Shown: piece by piece, positions 9,516-17,333 of the stretch
Position numbering within the stretch: the first letter of the stretch is position 1
Layout of the letters: each line of letters opens with the position of its first letter
NCBI GenBank assembly: GCA_003219195.1
Contig: QHPX01000082.1
Span: 30,340 to 87,755 of the forward strand
DNA length: 57,416 nucleotides
Source: Verrucomicrobiota bacterium
Lineage (GTDB): Bacteria > Verrucomicrobiota > Verrucomicrobiia > Chthoniobacterales > UBA10450
Direction: 5' to 3'
Position numbers and translations under genes: made by a program
Notes under the pieces: model-generated
Told to the model about the DNA's origin: nothing
Seen by the model: only the letters and a program-made list of their open reading frames with translations
Databases searched by the model: none

Positions 9516-10297
9516 GCAACGCGAGCTCCGAAGCAATGATTTTGATGGCTGGATCGGGCTCGCGTCTTCGCAGCGCGGGAGAAAATTGCTTGAAACCGCT
9601 CCTGCCTTTACTCGAGCGCCCTCTGATTTCGTACACACTTGACACGCTCGCGAAGGCCGGGATCAAAACCATTTATGCGGTAGTAGGCTTTGAAAGGCAC
9701 GCACTTCGTGCGCACGTAAACCCGTTGATTCCACCGAACATCAACGTTTGCTGGATCGACAATCCGGCTTGGCAAAAACAGAACGGCATTTCAGTCCTCG
9801 TCGCCGCACCGCACGTCACCGCGCCATTTCTTTTAACGATGGGCGACCATCTCTTCGAGCAATCGATCGTCGATCTTCTTCTGCGAGAAGCGAAGCCGGA
9901 CGAACTCAACCTGGCAATCGACAAGAAGCTCGATTCCATTTTCGATTTGAATGACGCCATGAAAGTCCGGATGCGTGGCGATCGGCTCATCACCATCGGA
10001 AAAGATCTAAAAGATTACGGCGCAATCGACACCGGTTTTTTTGTCTGCCCGCGGAAATTTTTCGATTATCTGGAAAAAGCCAAGAAGAATGGCGACTGCA
10101 GCCTGGCCGACGGAGTACGATTGATGGCCGCGGATGGCCTGGTTCGTGGCATTGATATCGGCGCCGCCTGGTGGCAGGACATCGACACGCCCGAGATGCT
10201 GGCGTGCGCGGAGCAACATTTACGAACGCGAACCCTGCGACAAACCACGGAATCGATCAGCGCGAGCACGCAGCCGGGCAACAAGAGCGAGGAGTAA
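9512..10297 (+). CDS. nucleotidyltransferase, CTP:inositol-1-phosphate cytidylyltransferase-like
   Basis: The 261-residue sugar-phosphate nucleotidyltransferase fold opens with MILMAGSGSRLR and then CLKPLLPL, the phosphate loop and Lys of the NTP-transferase family. MGDHLF is a likely metal-binding Asp site, and QNGISV resembles the substrate loop of archaeal and Thermotoga inositol-1-phosphate cytidylyltransferases. Those enzymes make CDP-inositol for a CDP-alcohol transferase, and such a transferase is encoded by the convergent gene, whose 3' end overlaps this one by 78 bases. The exact alcohol is an inference. The gene is coupled to the SDR by ATGA. Confidence 0.75.
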   Translation: MSNASSEAMILMAGSGSRLRSAGENCLKPLLPLLERPLISYTLDTLAKAGIKTIYAVVGFERHALRAHVNPLIPPNINVCWIDNPAWQKQNGISVLVAAPHVTAPFLLTMGDHLFEQSIVDLLLREAKPDELNLAIDKKLDSIFDLNDAMKVRMRGDRLITIGKDLKDYGAIDTGFFVCPRKFFDYLEKAKKNGDCSLADGVRLMAADGLVRGIDIGAAWWQDIDTPEMLACAEQHLRTRTLRQTTESISASTQPGNKSEE

Positions 10298-11464
10298 GCT
10301 CATAGCAGTGACTGCGGTCCACAGATGCAGGATCCATTGCGGACAACCGGCAATCGCGAGAAGAAGAAATAAAAGAATCCCGACATCGCGCTTGGTAAGT
10401 TGAAACAGCCACCAAACCAATTTTTCACCGAGGAACAAGAGGCCTGAACGCTGAATCATTGCTCGATGACGCACATATAATGTGTTGGTCAGCGCGTTTG
10501 GCGCGAAAGCAGTTTCGATTTTTGGATTTCTTAAGAGCCACTCGTTTGCGGCGATCATGAGTGCGCAAAAAATTCCTTCTCCCAGATAGAACCAGTTATG
10601 CGGACCGAATCGGTGGAGTTGAGAAAGGCCCAGGCCAAGACCGATCGCGAACAGAAGACTGCCAAAAACATCGCAAAGTGTGTCGAAACGGCGACCGGTA
10701 TCCGACTCCAAGTATTTAGCGCGCGCAATTTCGCCGTCGCAGCCATCGAGGATGCTGTAGATCTGGAAAAGCGCCGCACCGATAACGAACCCGAGATAGT
10801 CGCCGCGTTGTAAGAAGAGGAACGCCGCGAATGGCAACGAACAGATCGCCAATGTCCACGTGCCTGGCGCGAGGGAAGATTTCAGAAGACGCCGGCTGAT
10901 CGCGCGGGAGATCGGGCGATTCAGAAATCTGGAGATGAATCCATCCTGCGTTTTGCCAGTGTCGCGGAGAAACCAGCGCTCGCACTGTGCAATCTCGCGT
11001 GGTTCGGACACACAACGCCATCTGGTGATTTGCCCGGTTCCGCCCGAATCGCGACAAGCATCCGCAAAAACGCGGGCCAGCTTGTTCCAATGTTCCGTCG
11101 CATCGACGATCGACGTATTGCACTCAACGACTGGCGCGATGGAGATGAAGTTGGCCAGAGCGCCTCGATTCACGAGCAGGCGGGTGCTGAGAGCACGCGC
11201 CAGCCCGGCGCGGTGAGGCCGGTCCGATTCAGGAGCAAAATTTAATTTGCATCGGCTCAACCGCGAATCCTGGGGCAGCCACCGTTTCTCCACCGCAATC
11301 TCCGGATTCCAGAAAGCAACGATGTCGATTTCCGATTCGAGTTTCCTTGACTCGGCAAATTCGTTTACGGCAAGAGCCAGCCGCTCGAGTTGGCGCAAGC
11401 CGGCGATTTTCCAGTTCGCCGACTCATCCGCCAAAATCAAGATTTTGCTTGGCTCCACGCTCAA
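10220..11464 (-). CDS. CDP-alcohol phosphatidyltransferase with N-terminal extension, IPCT-DIPPS-like architecture
   Basis: The 414-residue protein has a soluble N-terminal region of about 165 residues and a C-terminal membrane domain. The CDP-alcohol transferase signature is complete: D240-x2-DG-x2-AR-x8-G-x3-D261-x3-D265. The linker DGFISRFLNRPISRAISR resembles the segment between the two halves of archaeal bifunctional IPCT-DIPPS enzymes. The N-terminal region may be a degenerate nucleotidyltransferase domain, the active enzyme being encoded separately at 9512-10297. Predicted reaction: transfer of a phospho-alcohol from a CDP-alcohol to a lipid or polyol at the inner membrane. It overlaps the acyltransferase gene by ATGA. 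Confidence 0.8.
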   Translation of the reverse strand: MSVEPSKILILADESANWKIAGLRQLERLALAVNEFAESRKLESEIDIVAFWNPEIAVEKRWLPQDSRLSRCKLNFAPESDRPHRAGLARALSTRLLVNRGALANFISIAPVVECNTSIVDATEHWNKLARVFADACRDSGGTGQITRWRCVSEPREIAQCERWFLRDTGKTQDGFISRFLNRPISRAISRRLLKSSLAPGTWTLAICSLPFAAFLFLQRGDYLGFVIGAALFQIYSILDGCDGEIARAKYLESDTGRRFDTLCDVFGSLLFAIGLGLGLSQLHRFGPHNWFYLGEGIFCALMIAANEWLLRNPKIETAFAPNALTNTLYVRHRAMIQRSGLLFLGEKLVWWLFQLTKRDVGILLFLLLAIAGCPQWILHLWTAVTAMSLLLALVARLRARADRFRGLSQGSRS

Positions 11465-12618
11465 TGCGCCGGGGCGGTGTCCTCCAGGCGCTGGCTGTAA
11501 ATCCGGAACGTTTTGTATCGCTTCGCGCCGAGCGCTTCGATGAAACGATTGATCATGAAATTGTCTTCGAGGGTCATGCTCAGCTCGCCGGTCAAACCGC
11601 GTTTGAATGCTTCGTCCATTATTTGCAGAACCAGCATCTCGGCGATGCCCGCGCGACGGTGCTTTTCGATTACTCCGAGCGCCACCAGACGACCGGTCCG
11701 GATTTTCGTCTTATAATAGAGCAGTTTGATTAAGCCGATGGGAAAACCAAAGCGGGTCAATCGTCCGTTGATACGCCGGAGCGCGACGTTGATATCGGGC
11801 ACGGAGATGACGAAGCCGACCGGCTCGTCGTCAATTTCCGCAAGCAATGTTCCCTGCGGCACGATGAGCGGCTTCATCTCGTGCGCGAGGTGATCGAATT
11901 CGGCCTCGGTGAATGGAACAAAGCCCCAGTTTTTTTCCCATGCTTGATTGTAAATCGCGCGCAGACGCCGGCTTTCGTGCTCGATCTTACGCAAATTCAC
12001 GGGACGAATGGTAACGCCGTGCCGGCCGGCGCGGGCCACGGCCACTTTGCGCAGCCGTTCCGCCGCTTCCGGAAATTCCGAAAACCACCACGCATACCAG
12101 TCTTTCGCTTTGCTGAAACCGCACGACTCGATGAGCGGCGGATAATAGCGCGGATTATGCGAGGTCAGGAGAGTGGGCGGATATTTGAAGCCGTCGATAA
12201 GCAATCCGCAAACGTAATTGGTCGAGTAATCGATGGGGCCCATAATCTCGCTGCGTCCGCGAGCGCGAAGCCAATTGGAGGCCGCTTCGAACAATGCGGC
12301 AGCAACATCGCGATTGTCGATGCACTCGAAGAGACCGAAACAGCCGACGTTGGTTTGATGGAGCGAATTGTAATTTGGATCGTCACTCGCCATGATTCGG
12401 CCGACGATCTCGCTCCCGCGATTGCGGGACCGGGCGAGAAACAGCGCGGCGTCGCCGTGCTTATAAAAGGGGTGTCGCTTCCGATCGAGGAATGCTTTGC
12501 GTTCGAGAATCAGCGGCGGCACCCAGGCGGGATCGCTGTTGTAGATCTGCCATGGAAATTTAATGAACGCGTTGCGATCCTTGCGACAACTGACTGGCGA
12601 GACTTCAATCTGAGACAC
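11461..12618 (-). CDS. GNAT-fold acyltransferase, candidate bacterial ceramide synthase
   Basis: The 385-residue protein contains an acyl-CoA or acyl-ACP N-acyltransferase fold. The C-terminal part has VALGVIEKHRRAGIAEMLV, the GNAT motif A with R-x2-G-x-A for the pantetheine pyrophosphate. The N-terminal part (PWQIYNSDPAWVPPL) is typical of long GNAT-like proteins sometimes labelled YghO-type. It is co-transcribed with the serine-palmitoyltransferase-like gene and two CDP-alcohol transferases. Known bacterial ceramide synthases are reported to be acyltransferases unrelated to the eukaryotic TLC-domain enzymes, so a dihydrosphingosine N-acyltransferase role is attractive but inferred from context. 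Confidence 0.7.
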   Translation of the reverse strand: MSQIEVSPVSCRKDRNAFIKFPWQIYNSDPAWVPPLILERKAFLDRKRHPFYKHGDAALFLARSRNRGSEIVGRIMASDDPNYNSLHQTNVGCFGLFECIDNRDVAAALFEAASNWLRARGRSEIMGPIDYSTNYVCGLLIDGFKYPPTLLTSHNPRYYPPLIESCGFSKAKDWYAWWFSEFPEAAERLRKVAVARAGRHGVTIRPVNLRKIEHESRRLRAIYNQAWEKNWGFVPFTEAEFDHLAHEMKPLIVPQGTLLAEIDDEPVGFVISVPDINVALRRINGRLTRFGFPIGLIKLLYYKTKIRTGRLVALGVIEKHRRAGIAEMLVLQIMDEAFKRGLTGELSMTLEDNFMINRFIEALGAKRYKTFRIYSQRLEDTAPAH

Positions 12619-12633
12619 GCGATTATCAAGAAT

Positions 12634-13575
12634 CTACGCGGGTTCCCGCCGCGCCGCCGCGAGCTCGAGCAGAGATCGCGACAATCTTTCCTGCTGAAGA
12701 ATGAGATAGACGAGAAGGACGTTGAACGCGCTGAGCTCGAGCCAAAAGTACCAAACAGGCCGGCCGACGAGCAAAAGAAGAAAGAGCAAAAGCATTCGCG
12801 TGTTCGTCATCAACAATCTCCACCATTTGAGCATCGGCTGGGCAGAATCATGATATCGCGTCTGCAGCCAAATTGGAATTTCGCCTGGAAAGTCGCGCCC
12901 GATCGCCCAGTGTAACCGTTCCAAGCCGGGCGAGAGCATCTCCTGCTGCCAGGTGAAATTGAGATATAACGCGAGCAAGAATTTATGCCAGGGTTCGCGC
13001 CGCCAACTGTGTTGCCGATATTCTTCTCGCAGGATGGAGAATGAATCCAAGTCCGCGCGCGGTCGTCCTTTCACAAAATAAAGATAACCGTTGCGGTAAT
13101 AATCAGCGGCGGCGCCTTGCAATGCATGGCTAAGACCGGCAGCGAGGGCGAGGAAAGCAACGCCGGGCGATGCGCCTTCTGCCAGGTAACGAAGCGCCAA
13201 ATGTACGTAGATGCTTACCCAGATAAGGTGATCGGCCAGACTGTCAATGATGCGGCCGGTCCGGCTCTTCCGATTCGTGAGGCGGGCAAGCTGACCATCG
13301 GCGTTGTCGAGAGTGTTGGCGCCGATGTGCAGCAGCATGCCGGCAATATTCGCGCTCAAGTCGCGATAGTAGTAGAGGTGCCCGGCGATAACGCCAACGA
13401 TGCAGCCGAGGAAGCTCACTGCTGCCGGCGTCATCCGCAGCTTCTCGAAGAAGATCGCCAGGCTAAAACCAATCTTCCGGTAAAAATGGATGTCGATCCA
13501 ACCTTCGAGCTCGCGCGATTTGTAGGTTGCTTCGATTGTGGACGAGGCGGCGCCCGGCGTGAGATCAATCGCCAT
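12634..13575 (-). CDS. CDP-alcohol phosphatidyltransferase family membrane protein
   Basis: The 313-residue membrane protein has a perfect CDP-alcohol transferase motif: D90-NA-DG-QL-AR-x8-G-x3-D111-x3-D115. The four Asp residues bind two metals and the CDP-alcohol. A basic and aromatic loop (residues about 165-260) is followed by two C-terminal helices. It is unlike PgsA or PssA in length and loop, so its donor and acceptor are unknown. It lies 23 bases downstream of the SPT-like gene and 15 bases upstream of the acyltransferase. The likely role is adding a phospho-head group to the lipid made by these neighbours. Confidence 0.85.
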   Translation of the reverse strand: MAIDLTPGAASSTIEATYKSRELEGWIDIHFYRKIGFSLAIFFEKLRMTPAAVSFLGCIVGVIAGHLYYYRDLSANIAGMLLHIGANTLDNADGQLARLTNRKSRTGRIIDSLADHLIWVSIYVHLALRYLAEGASPGVAFLALAAGLSHALQGAAADYYRNGYLYFVKGRPRADLDSFSILREEYRQHSWRREPWHKFLLALYLNFTWQQEMLSPGLERLHWAIGRDFPGEIPIWLQTRYHDSAQPMLKWWRLLMTNTRMLLLFLLLLVGRPVWYFWLELSAFNVLLVYLILQQERLSRSLLELAAARREPA

Positions 13576-13598
13576 TTCTGAAAGCCAACCCCGCGCGC

Positions 13599-14888
13599 TC
13601 AGGAGACGCGAGCACTCTGCCGTAGAGCCGGCACAAGGGTATCAGCAACAATGTTTAGAGCTTCGTCGAGATCGGCCTGCGTATGGTTGGCGGTCACGCA
13701 GGCTCGGAAACAGATGCGATCTTCGGGCACGGCGGGAAAATCAACCGGCGCGACGAAGAGCCCGCGACGCCGTAATTCATGGCCCAATTGATACATTCGT
13801 GCGCGATCGCCAACGACAAGCGGCATGATGTACGTTGTCGATGCGCCGGTATCGATCCCGAGCGCGTTCAAGTGGTCACGAAAATATTTCGCATTTGACC
13901 AGAGCCGATCGCGCAGCTCCGGTTCGCGCCCGGCGATTTCGAGCGCCCGCAAAACTGCGGCGACGATCGCCGGCGGCAGCGCGCAGGAGTAAGCGTAGGA
14001 ATGCGCGTAATATCTCAAATAGTCCAATGTCTCGACCCGGCCCGTGACAAAACCGCCGAGCGCGGCAAACGCCTTCGAGAAAGTTCCGTAGACGAGCGGT
14101 ATCCGTTTTTCCACTCCGAAATGTTCAGCCGCGCCGCGCCCATTTGCTCCGCAACCAAGCATGGAGTGCGCTTCATCAATAAAAACACTCGCGTTGTGCG
14201 ACTCGGCGACGTCGAGCAAACCGTCCAGGCTGGCAAAATCTCCATCCATGGAATAAATGCCCTCGACAATTACGAGCTGCCGTTTTCCTCTTCGCCGGCA
14301 GAGCGCAGCGTCGAGCGAAGCCGGATCGTTGTGCTCGAAACGATCGACCCGCGAGCGCGAGAGCACCGCGCCGTCGCGCAAACTCAAGTGCGATCGATTG
14401 TCGAGGACCGCAACATCAGTCTTGCGTAAGAGACCGGAGATGGTTCCGAGCGCGCCGCCGAAACCGCTGTTAAACAACATCGCGTCCTCGCGGTCGAGAA
14501 ATTCCGCGACCCGGCGCTCGAGTTGTCGATGTAAATCCGTCATCCCGGAAAGCAACGGAGAGCCGCACGCGCCCATTCCATATTTGGAGAGCGCGTCCCG
14601 GGCAGCAGCGATCACTTCGGGGCGATTAGCGAGCCCAAGATAATTGTAGGAACAAAGATTAATTACCGACCGCGGTTTGCCTCCGTAATTGATCGTTGTC
14701 CGAGCATCTGCTGTCGCCAGCAACTCCGGCTCGTAAAGCGCGGCCTCCCACGCGCCGGCCTGGCGCCATTGTGTGAATGCCAATGGCGGAACTAGTGGAT
14801 CGTCGCTGTCGCCGACCACGAAATCAGCCAGACTCAGTTTCGCATCGAATTCTCGCTCCGACAGTTGCCGATTCAAGTTGCCGCTCAT
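13599..14888 (-). CDS. spt: serine palmitoyltransferase-like alpha-oxoamine synthase
   Basis: The 429-residue PLP enzyme belongs to the alpha-oxoamine synthase family: His167 (NRSHLS) stacks on the cofactor, D238EAH241 binds the pyridine N and O3', and TFSK272 carries the Schiff-base Lys. Segments VIVEGIYSMDGD, FIDEAHSM and ALPPAIVAA track bacterial serine palmitoyltransferase more closely than glycine C-acetyltransferase, a clear copy of which (kbl) lies at 54802. A roughly 60-residue N-terminal extension is longer than in BioF. Reaction if SPT: L-serine plus acyl thioester to 3-ketodihydrosphingosine, CO2 and CoA or ACP. BioF is the main alternative, but the desaturase and hydroxylase neighbours argue for SPT. 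Confidence 0.8.
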   Translation of the reverse strand: MSGNLNRQLSEREFDAKLSLADFVVGDSDDPLVPPLAFTQWRQAGAWEAALYEPELLATADARTTINYGGKPRSVINLCSYNYLGLANRPEVIAAARDALSKYGMGACGSPLLSGMTDLHRQLERRVAEFLDREDAMLFNSGFGGALGTISGLLRKTDVAVLDNRSHLSLRDGAVLSRSRVDRFEHNDPASLDAALCRRRGKRQLVIVEGIYSMDGDFASLDGLLDVAESHNASVFIDEAHSMLGCGANGRGAAEHFGVEKRIPLVYGTFSKAFAALGGFVTGRVETLDYLRYYAHSYAYSCALPPAIVAAVLRALEIAGREPELRDRLWSNAKYFRDHLNALGIDTGASTTYIMPLVVGDRARMYQLGHELRRRGLFVAPVDFPAVPEDRICFRACVTANHTQADLDEALNIVADTLVPALRQSARVS

Positions 14889-14984
14889 TGAAAATCAGAT
14901 CCTTAAGGCGCTCACAGCTGCATTGTGCCGCGCCCTAAAGAGCTCGGGCCATCTGCATGCCGGAAGTTCCGTATCGGGGCTGCA

Positions 14985-15012
14985 ATTGTACCGGCAAAAA
15001 GACGCGGGACAA
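14985..15012 (-). promoter_or_regulatory. candidate sigma-70-type promoter before the SPT-like gene
   Basis: On the minus strand TTGTCC (-35, four of six consensus bases) and TACAAT (-10, five of six) are separated by 16 bases. They lie in the 147-base gap between the hydroxylase stop and the SPT-like start. This could give the SPT-to-phosphotransferase part of the series its own promoter. It is a pattern match only. Confidence 0.3.
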
Positions 15013-15035
15013 GAGCTTAATTGCAACCCGTCCTG

Positions 15036-15650
15036 CTATTTTCGCGTTGTGCGAAAAACGTAATCCCAGAGCGGGGAACTCACGCCGTAACCGGCATGTT
15101 CGTCATTGTAATGATGACGCAAGTGGTACTGCTTGAGCCAAAGCCACACCCCCCGCTTCATGGCAAAGTGATGGATCGCATAATGGATCGAATCGTAGCA
15201 AATGTAGCCAAATCCAAACCCAGCCGAGACGGCCGGCGCGAAACGGCCGAGGGTAATGGCAAAGAGCGCCCAAAATAAAATCGCAAGCGGAATGCTTACG
15301 CTTGGCGGCATGACCAAACGTCGAGCATCGTTTGGATAATCATGATGAACGCCGTGGACGATGAAGTGAAATTGTTTTCCCAAACGGCTCTTCGGTTCAT
15401 AATGAAAAACATACCGGTGGATGATGTATTCAAGAAGAGTCCAGACCAGAACGCCGAGCAGGAATAAGCCAGCCACTGCCAAGATCGACAATCGACTTTG
15501 CCAGAGTGCGGCATAAAGCATGTAACCGACGACCGGCAGATAAAGCACCAAAGGCGTGGCCGGATGGACATGCGACAAAAGCTCCATCAAATCGCTTTTG
15601 AACATTCGAACGCTTTCGTTCTTGTTCGAGATATAATGCGGTTGCGCCAT
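15036..15650 (-). CDS. fatty acid hydroxylase superfamily protein, FA2H-like
   Basis: The 204-residue membrane protein has four hydrophobic helices and the His clusters of the sterol desaturase/fatty acid hydroxylase superfamily: EYIIHRYVFH, VHGVHHDYP, SIHYAIHH and YHLRHHY. These bind a di-iron centre on the cytosolic face. The spacing and the helix pair after the second cluster resemble FA2H/Scs7, which 2-hydroxylates the N-acyl chain of ceramides. It begins two bases after the desaturase stop, so the two are co-translated. Assignment to the superfamily is firm; ceramide as substrate is inferred from the neighbours. A carotenoid hydroxylase is a weaker alternative. Confidence 0.85.
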   Translation of the reverse strand: MAQPHYISNKNESVRMFKSDLMELLSHVHPATPLVLYLPVVGYMLYAALWQSRLSILAVAGLFLLGVLVWTLLEYIIHRYVFHYEPKSRLGKQFHFIVHGVHHDYPNDARRLVMPPSVSIPLAILFWALFAITLGRFAPAVSAGFGFGYICYDSIHYAIHHFAMKRGVWLWLKQYHLRHHYNDEHAGYGVSSPLWDYVFRTTRK

Positions 15651-15652
15651 AA

Positions 15653-16684
15653 TTAAAAATTAATCGGCCTGGCGCTGAGATCAACGCCGCTGATCGAATC
15701 GACAATCCCTCCTGGGCCGGGCGACCCAATTTCTTCGCCTTGTTTCATGCGCTCAATTCGCGAAAACAAAGTGTATCGTTTGTCGAAAATGAACTGAAAA
15801 AGCAACCGGCTCCAGGACGAGTGATATTTTAAAGTATCGTAAAACTCGGGTGCCATCGCGCGCAACTTGGGAAGATTGTTCCACGGGATCGAAGGCAGAT
15901 CATGATGCTCGTTATGATAGCCCATGTTGAGGGCCACACGGTTGATCGGTCCGTAGTAACTCGTCGTCTCCTGGTCGAACTCGTAAGTGTAATGTTCCTG
16001 GATCCAACGGGCGCCCACCGGGTGCAGCCCGATCGAGAAGAAAAATGAAAACGCCAGATAAAGCAGCCCGGCCCAGCCGCAGAAATAAACAATCGCCGCG
16101 TCATAAACCGCCACGCACGCGAAATTCACAAAAAACCACCGATCCCACATCGTAATCGCTTTCAATCGCGGTGGGCGAGTCAACTGGAAAAAAGGAAAGA
16201 GCATCAGCCAAAGCGCCTTGCGATACCACTTGTTGCCGACCAATTGCGCCTCCCAATGATTGGCCAGATCAGCGTCGTATTCATAGTCGCCCTGATGGGA
16301 ATGGTGCTTCAAATGAAAAACCCGGAAGGCCATCGCGCCGGGCGTGAGATTTGGAAAATCGGCCAGAATCCCGATCATTTTGTTCCAGCTTTTGCTCCGC
16401 AAAATCAAATTATGGGTTGCATCGTGAATGATCACGTAGTTGGCATGATTCACGAACGCGCCCACACCATAGGCGACGAGCAGGCTGAGCCACCAGTAAT
16501 CGAATCCGAGTTTCCCCATCAAAAACGCAATCGACGTTTGCAAAACCACGGTCGAAAGCGCGAGCAAAGCGGTATAAGGATTTCTTACCATCAATTGTCG
16601 AACTCCCGGATGCGCCTTGATGATGGCCCGTGCCCGGCTTGGGTGCGGCTGATCGAGGACGGATTGGTAAAAGCTATCGTGCAT
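15653..16684 (-). CDS. fatty acid desaturase similar to dihydroceramide delta-4 desaturase (DEGS)
   Basis: The 343-residue membrane desaturase has three His boxes: H87DATH91, H124LKHH128 and H257NEHH261. Around the third box the wording is strikingly close to eukaryotic sphingolipid delta-4 desaturases: a GLHP segment, EHYTYEFDQETTSYYGP, then GYHNEHHDLPSIPWNNLP and EFYDTLKYHSSW. The human enzyme as remembered has EHY, ETYSYYGP, GYHNEHHDFPNIP and YYDNLPHYNSW at the same places. Expected reaction: NAD(P)H- and O2-dependent introduction of the 4,5-trans double bond into dihydroceramide. It is the first gene of the minus-strand series and has no obvious Shine-Dalgarno sequence. Confidence 0.85.
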   Translation of the reverse strand: MHDSFYQSVLDQPHPSRARAIIKAHPGVRQLMVRNPYTALLALSTVVLQTSIAFLMGKLGFDYWWLSLLVAYGVGAFVNHANYVIIHDATHNLILRSKSWNKMIGILADFPNLTPGAMAFRVFHLKHHSHQGDYEYDADLANHWEAQLVGNKWYRKALWLMLFPFFQLTRPPRLKAITMWDRWFFVNFACVAVYDAAIVYFCGWAGLLYLAFSFFFSIGLHPVGARWIQEHYTYEFDQETTSYYGPINRVALNMGYHNEHHDLPSIPWNNLPKLRAMAPEFYDTLKYHSSWSRLLFQFIFDKRYTLFSRIERMKQGEEIGSPGPGGIVDSISGVDLSARPINF

Positions 16685-16850
16685 CGATTTTCAAACGACT
16701 AGCATAAACGAACCCCTGAACCGACTATTTTCAAGCCGTTACCACCGGGACCGCAACGGAATTCATAGTTGAAAATTGGGGATCTACCCCGACCGGCGAA
16801 ATAACCAGAAGATAGCAGATAGAAGATTGATAACCACTGCACATATCTTT

Positions 16851-17333
16851 ATGCGCACGGCATCCATCAAACTAATCTGTGTCGCGGGGTTTGGTAGCAG
16901 GCACGCAGGATATCCTTGGCGCACTTACGGTTTATCCGGCGGAATAAATACCTTTCCTTCATGGTCGCGGGATGGGAAACACATTGTTTTTCGCAGGATC
17001 ATCGAGCCAAACAACTCAGAAATCTTTGTAGCAAATGGCGATGGCGGAGAGCTCCTTAACCTGACCAGTCACCCGGCATTCGATAGTTGGCCGAGTTGGT
17101 CTCCTGATGGTACAAAGATAGCTTTTGGATCAAATCGAAATTCGAATTACCAGATTTTCATCATGAATGCAGATGGCAGCAATGTACGCTTGCTCGCGAA
17201 CACTGAAGGACGCGCGACTGAACCTCGCTGGTCGCCGGATGGAAGTCTGGTCTATTTCACCAATTGTAAGAGTGTCGACTGGGGCAGAGATTGCGAAATC
17301 TTCGCCGCTCCAACGCATCCGACAAAACCGTGA
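16851..17333 (+). CDS. short TolB/PD40-type beta-propeller fragment
   Basis: From the ATG at 16851 the frame gives about 160 residues with three PD40-type blades marked by PSWSRDGKHIVF, PSWSPDGTKIAF and PRWSPDGSLVYF, each ending in a short turn. TolB-like propellers usually have six blades, so this is at most half a protein. The expected signal peptide is weak (residues 1-14). It may be a truncated gene left after rearrangement at the border of the accessory stretch; an ATG at 16776 in the same frame is also possible. Function unknown. Confidence 0.55.
   Translation: MRTASIKLICVAGFGSRHAGYPWRTYGLSGGINTFPSWSRDGKHIVFRRIIEPNNSEIFVANGDGGELLNLTSHPAFDSWPSWSPDGTKIAFGSNRNSNYQIFIMNADGSNVRLLANTEGRATEPRWSPDGSLVYFTNCKSVDWGRDCEIFAAPTHPTKP

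Noticed and set aside
11881-12915. 344-codon plus-strand frame
   Set aside because: It is antisense to the GNAT-fold gene and the CDP-alcohol transferase gene.
13599-14888. The PLP enzyme as a second kbl or as bioF
   Set aside because: Its extension and motifs differ from kbl at 54802 and no biotin genes are nearby; SPT fits the context better, though BioF is not fully excluded.
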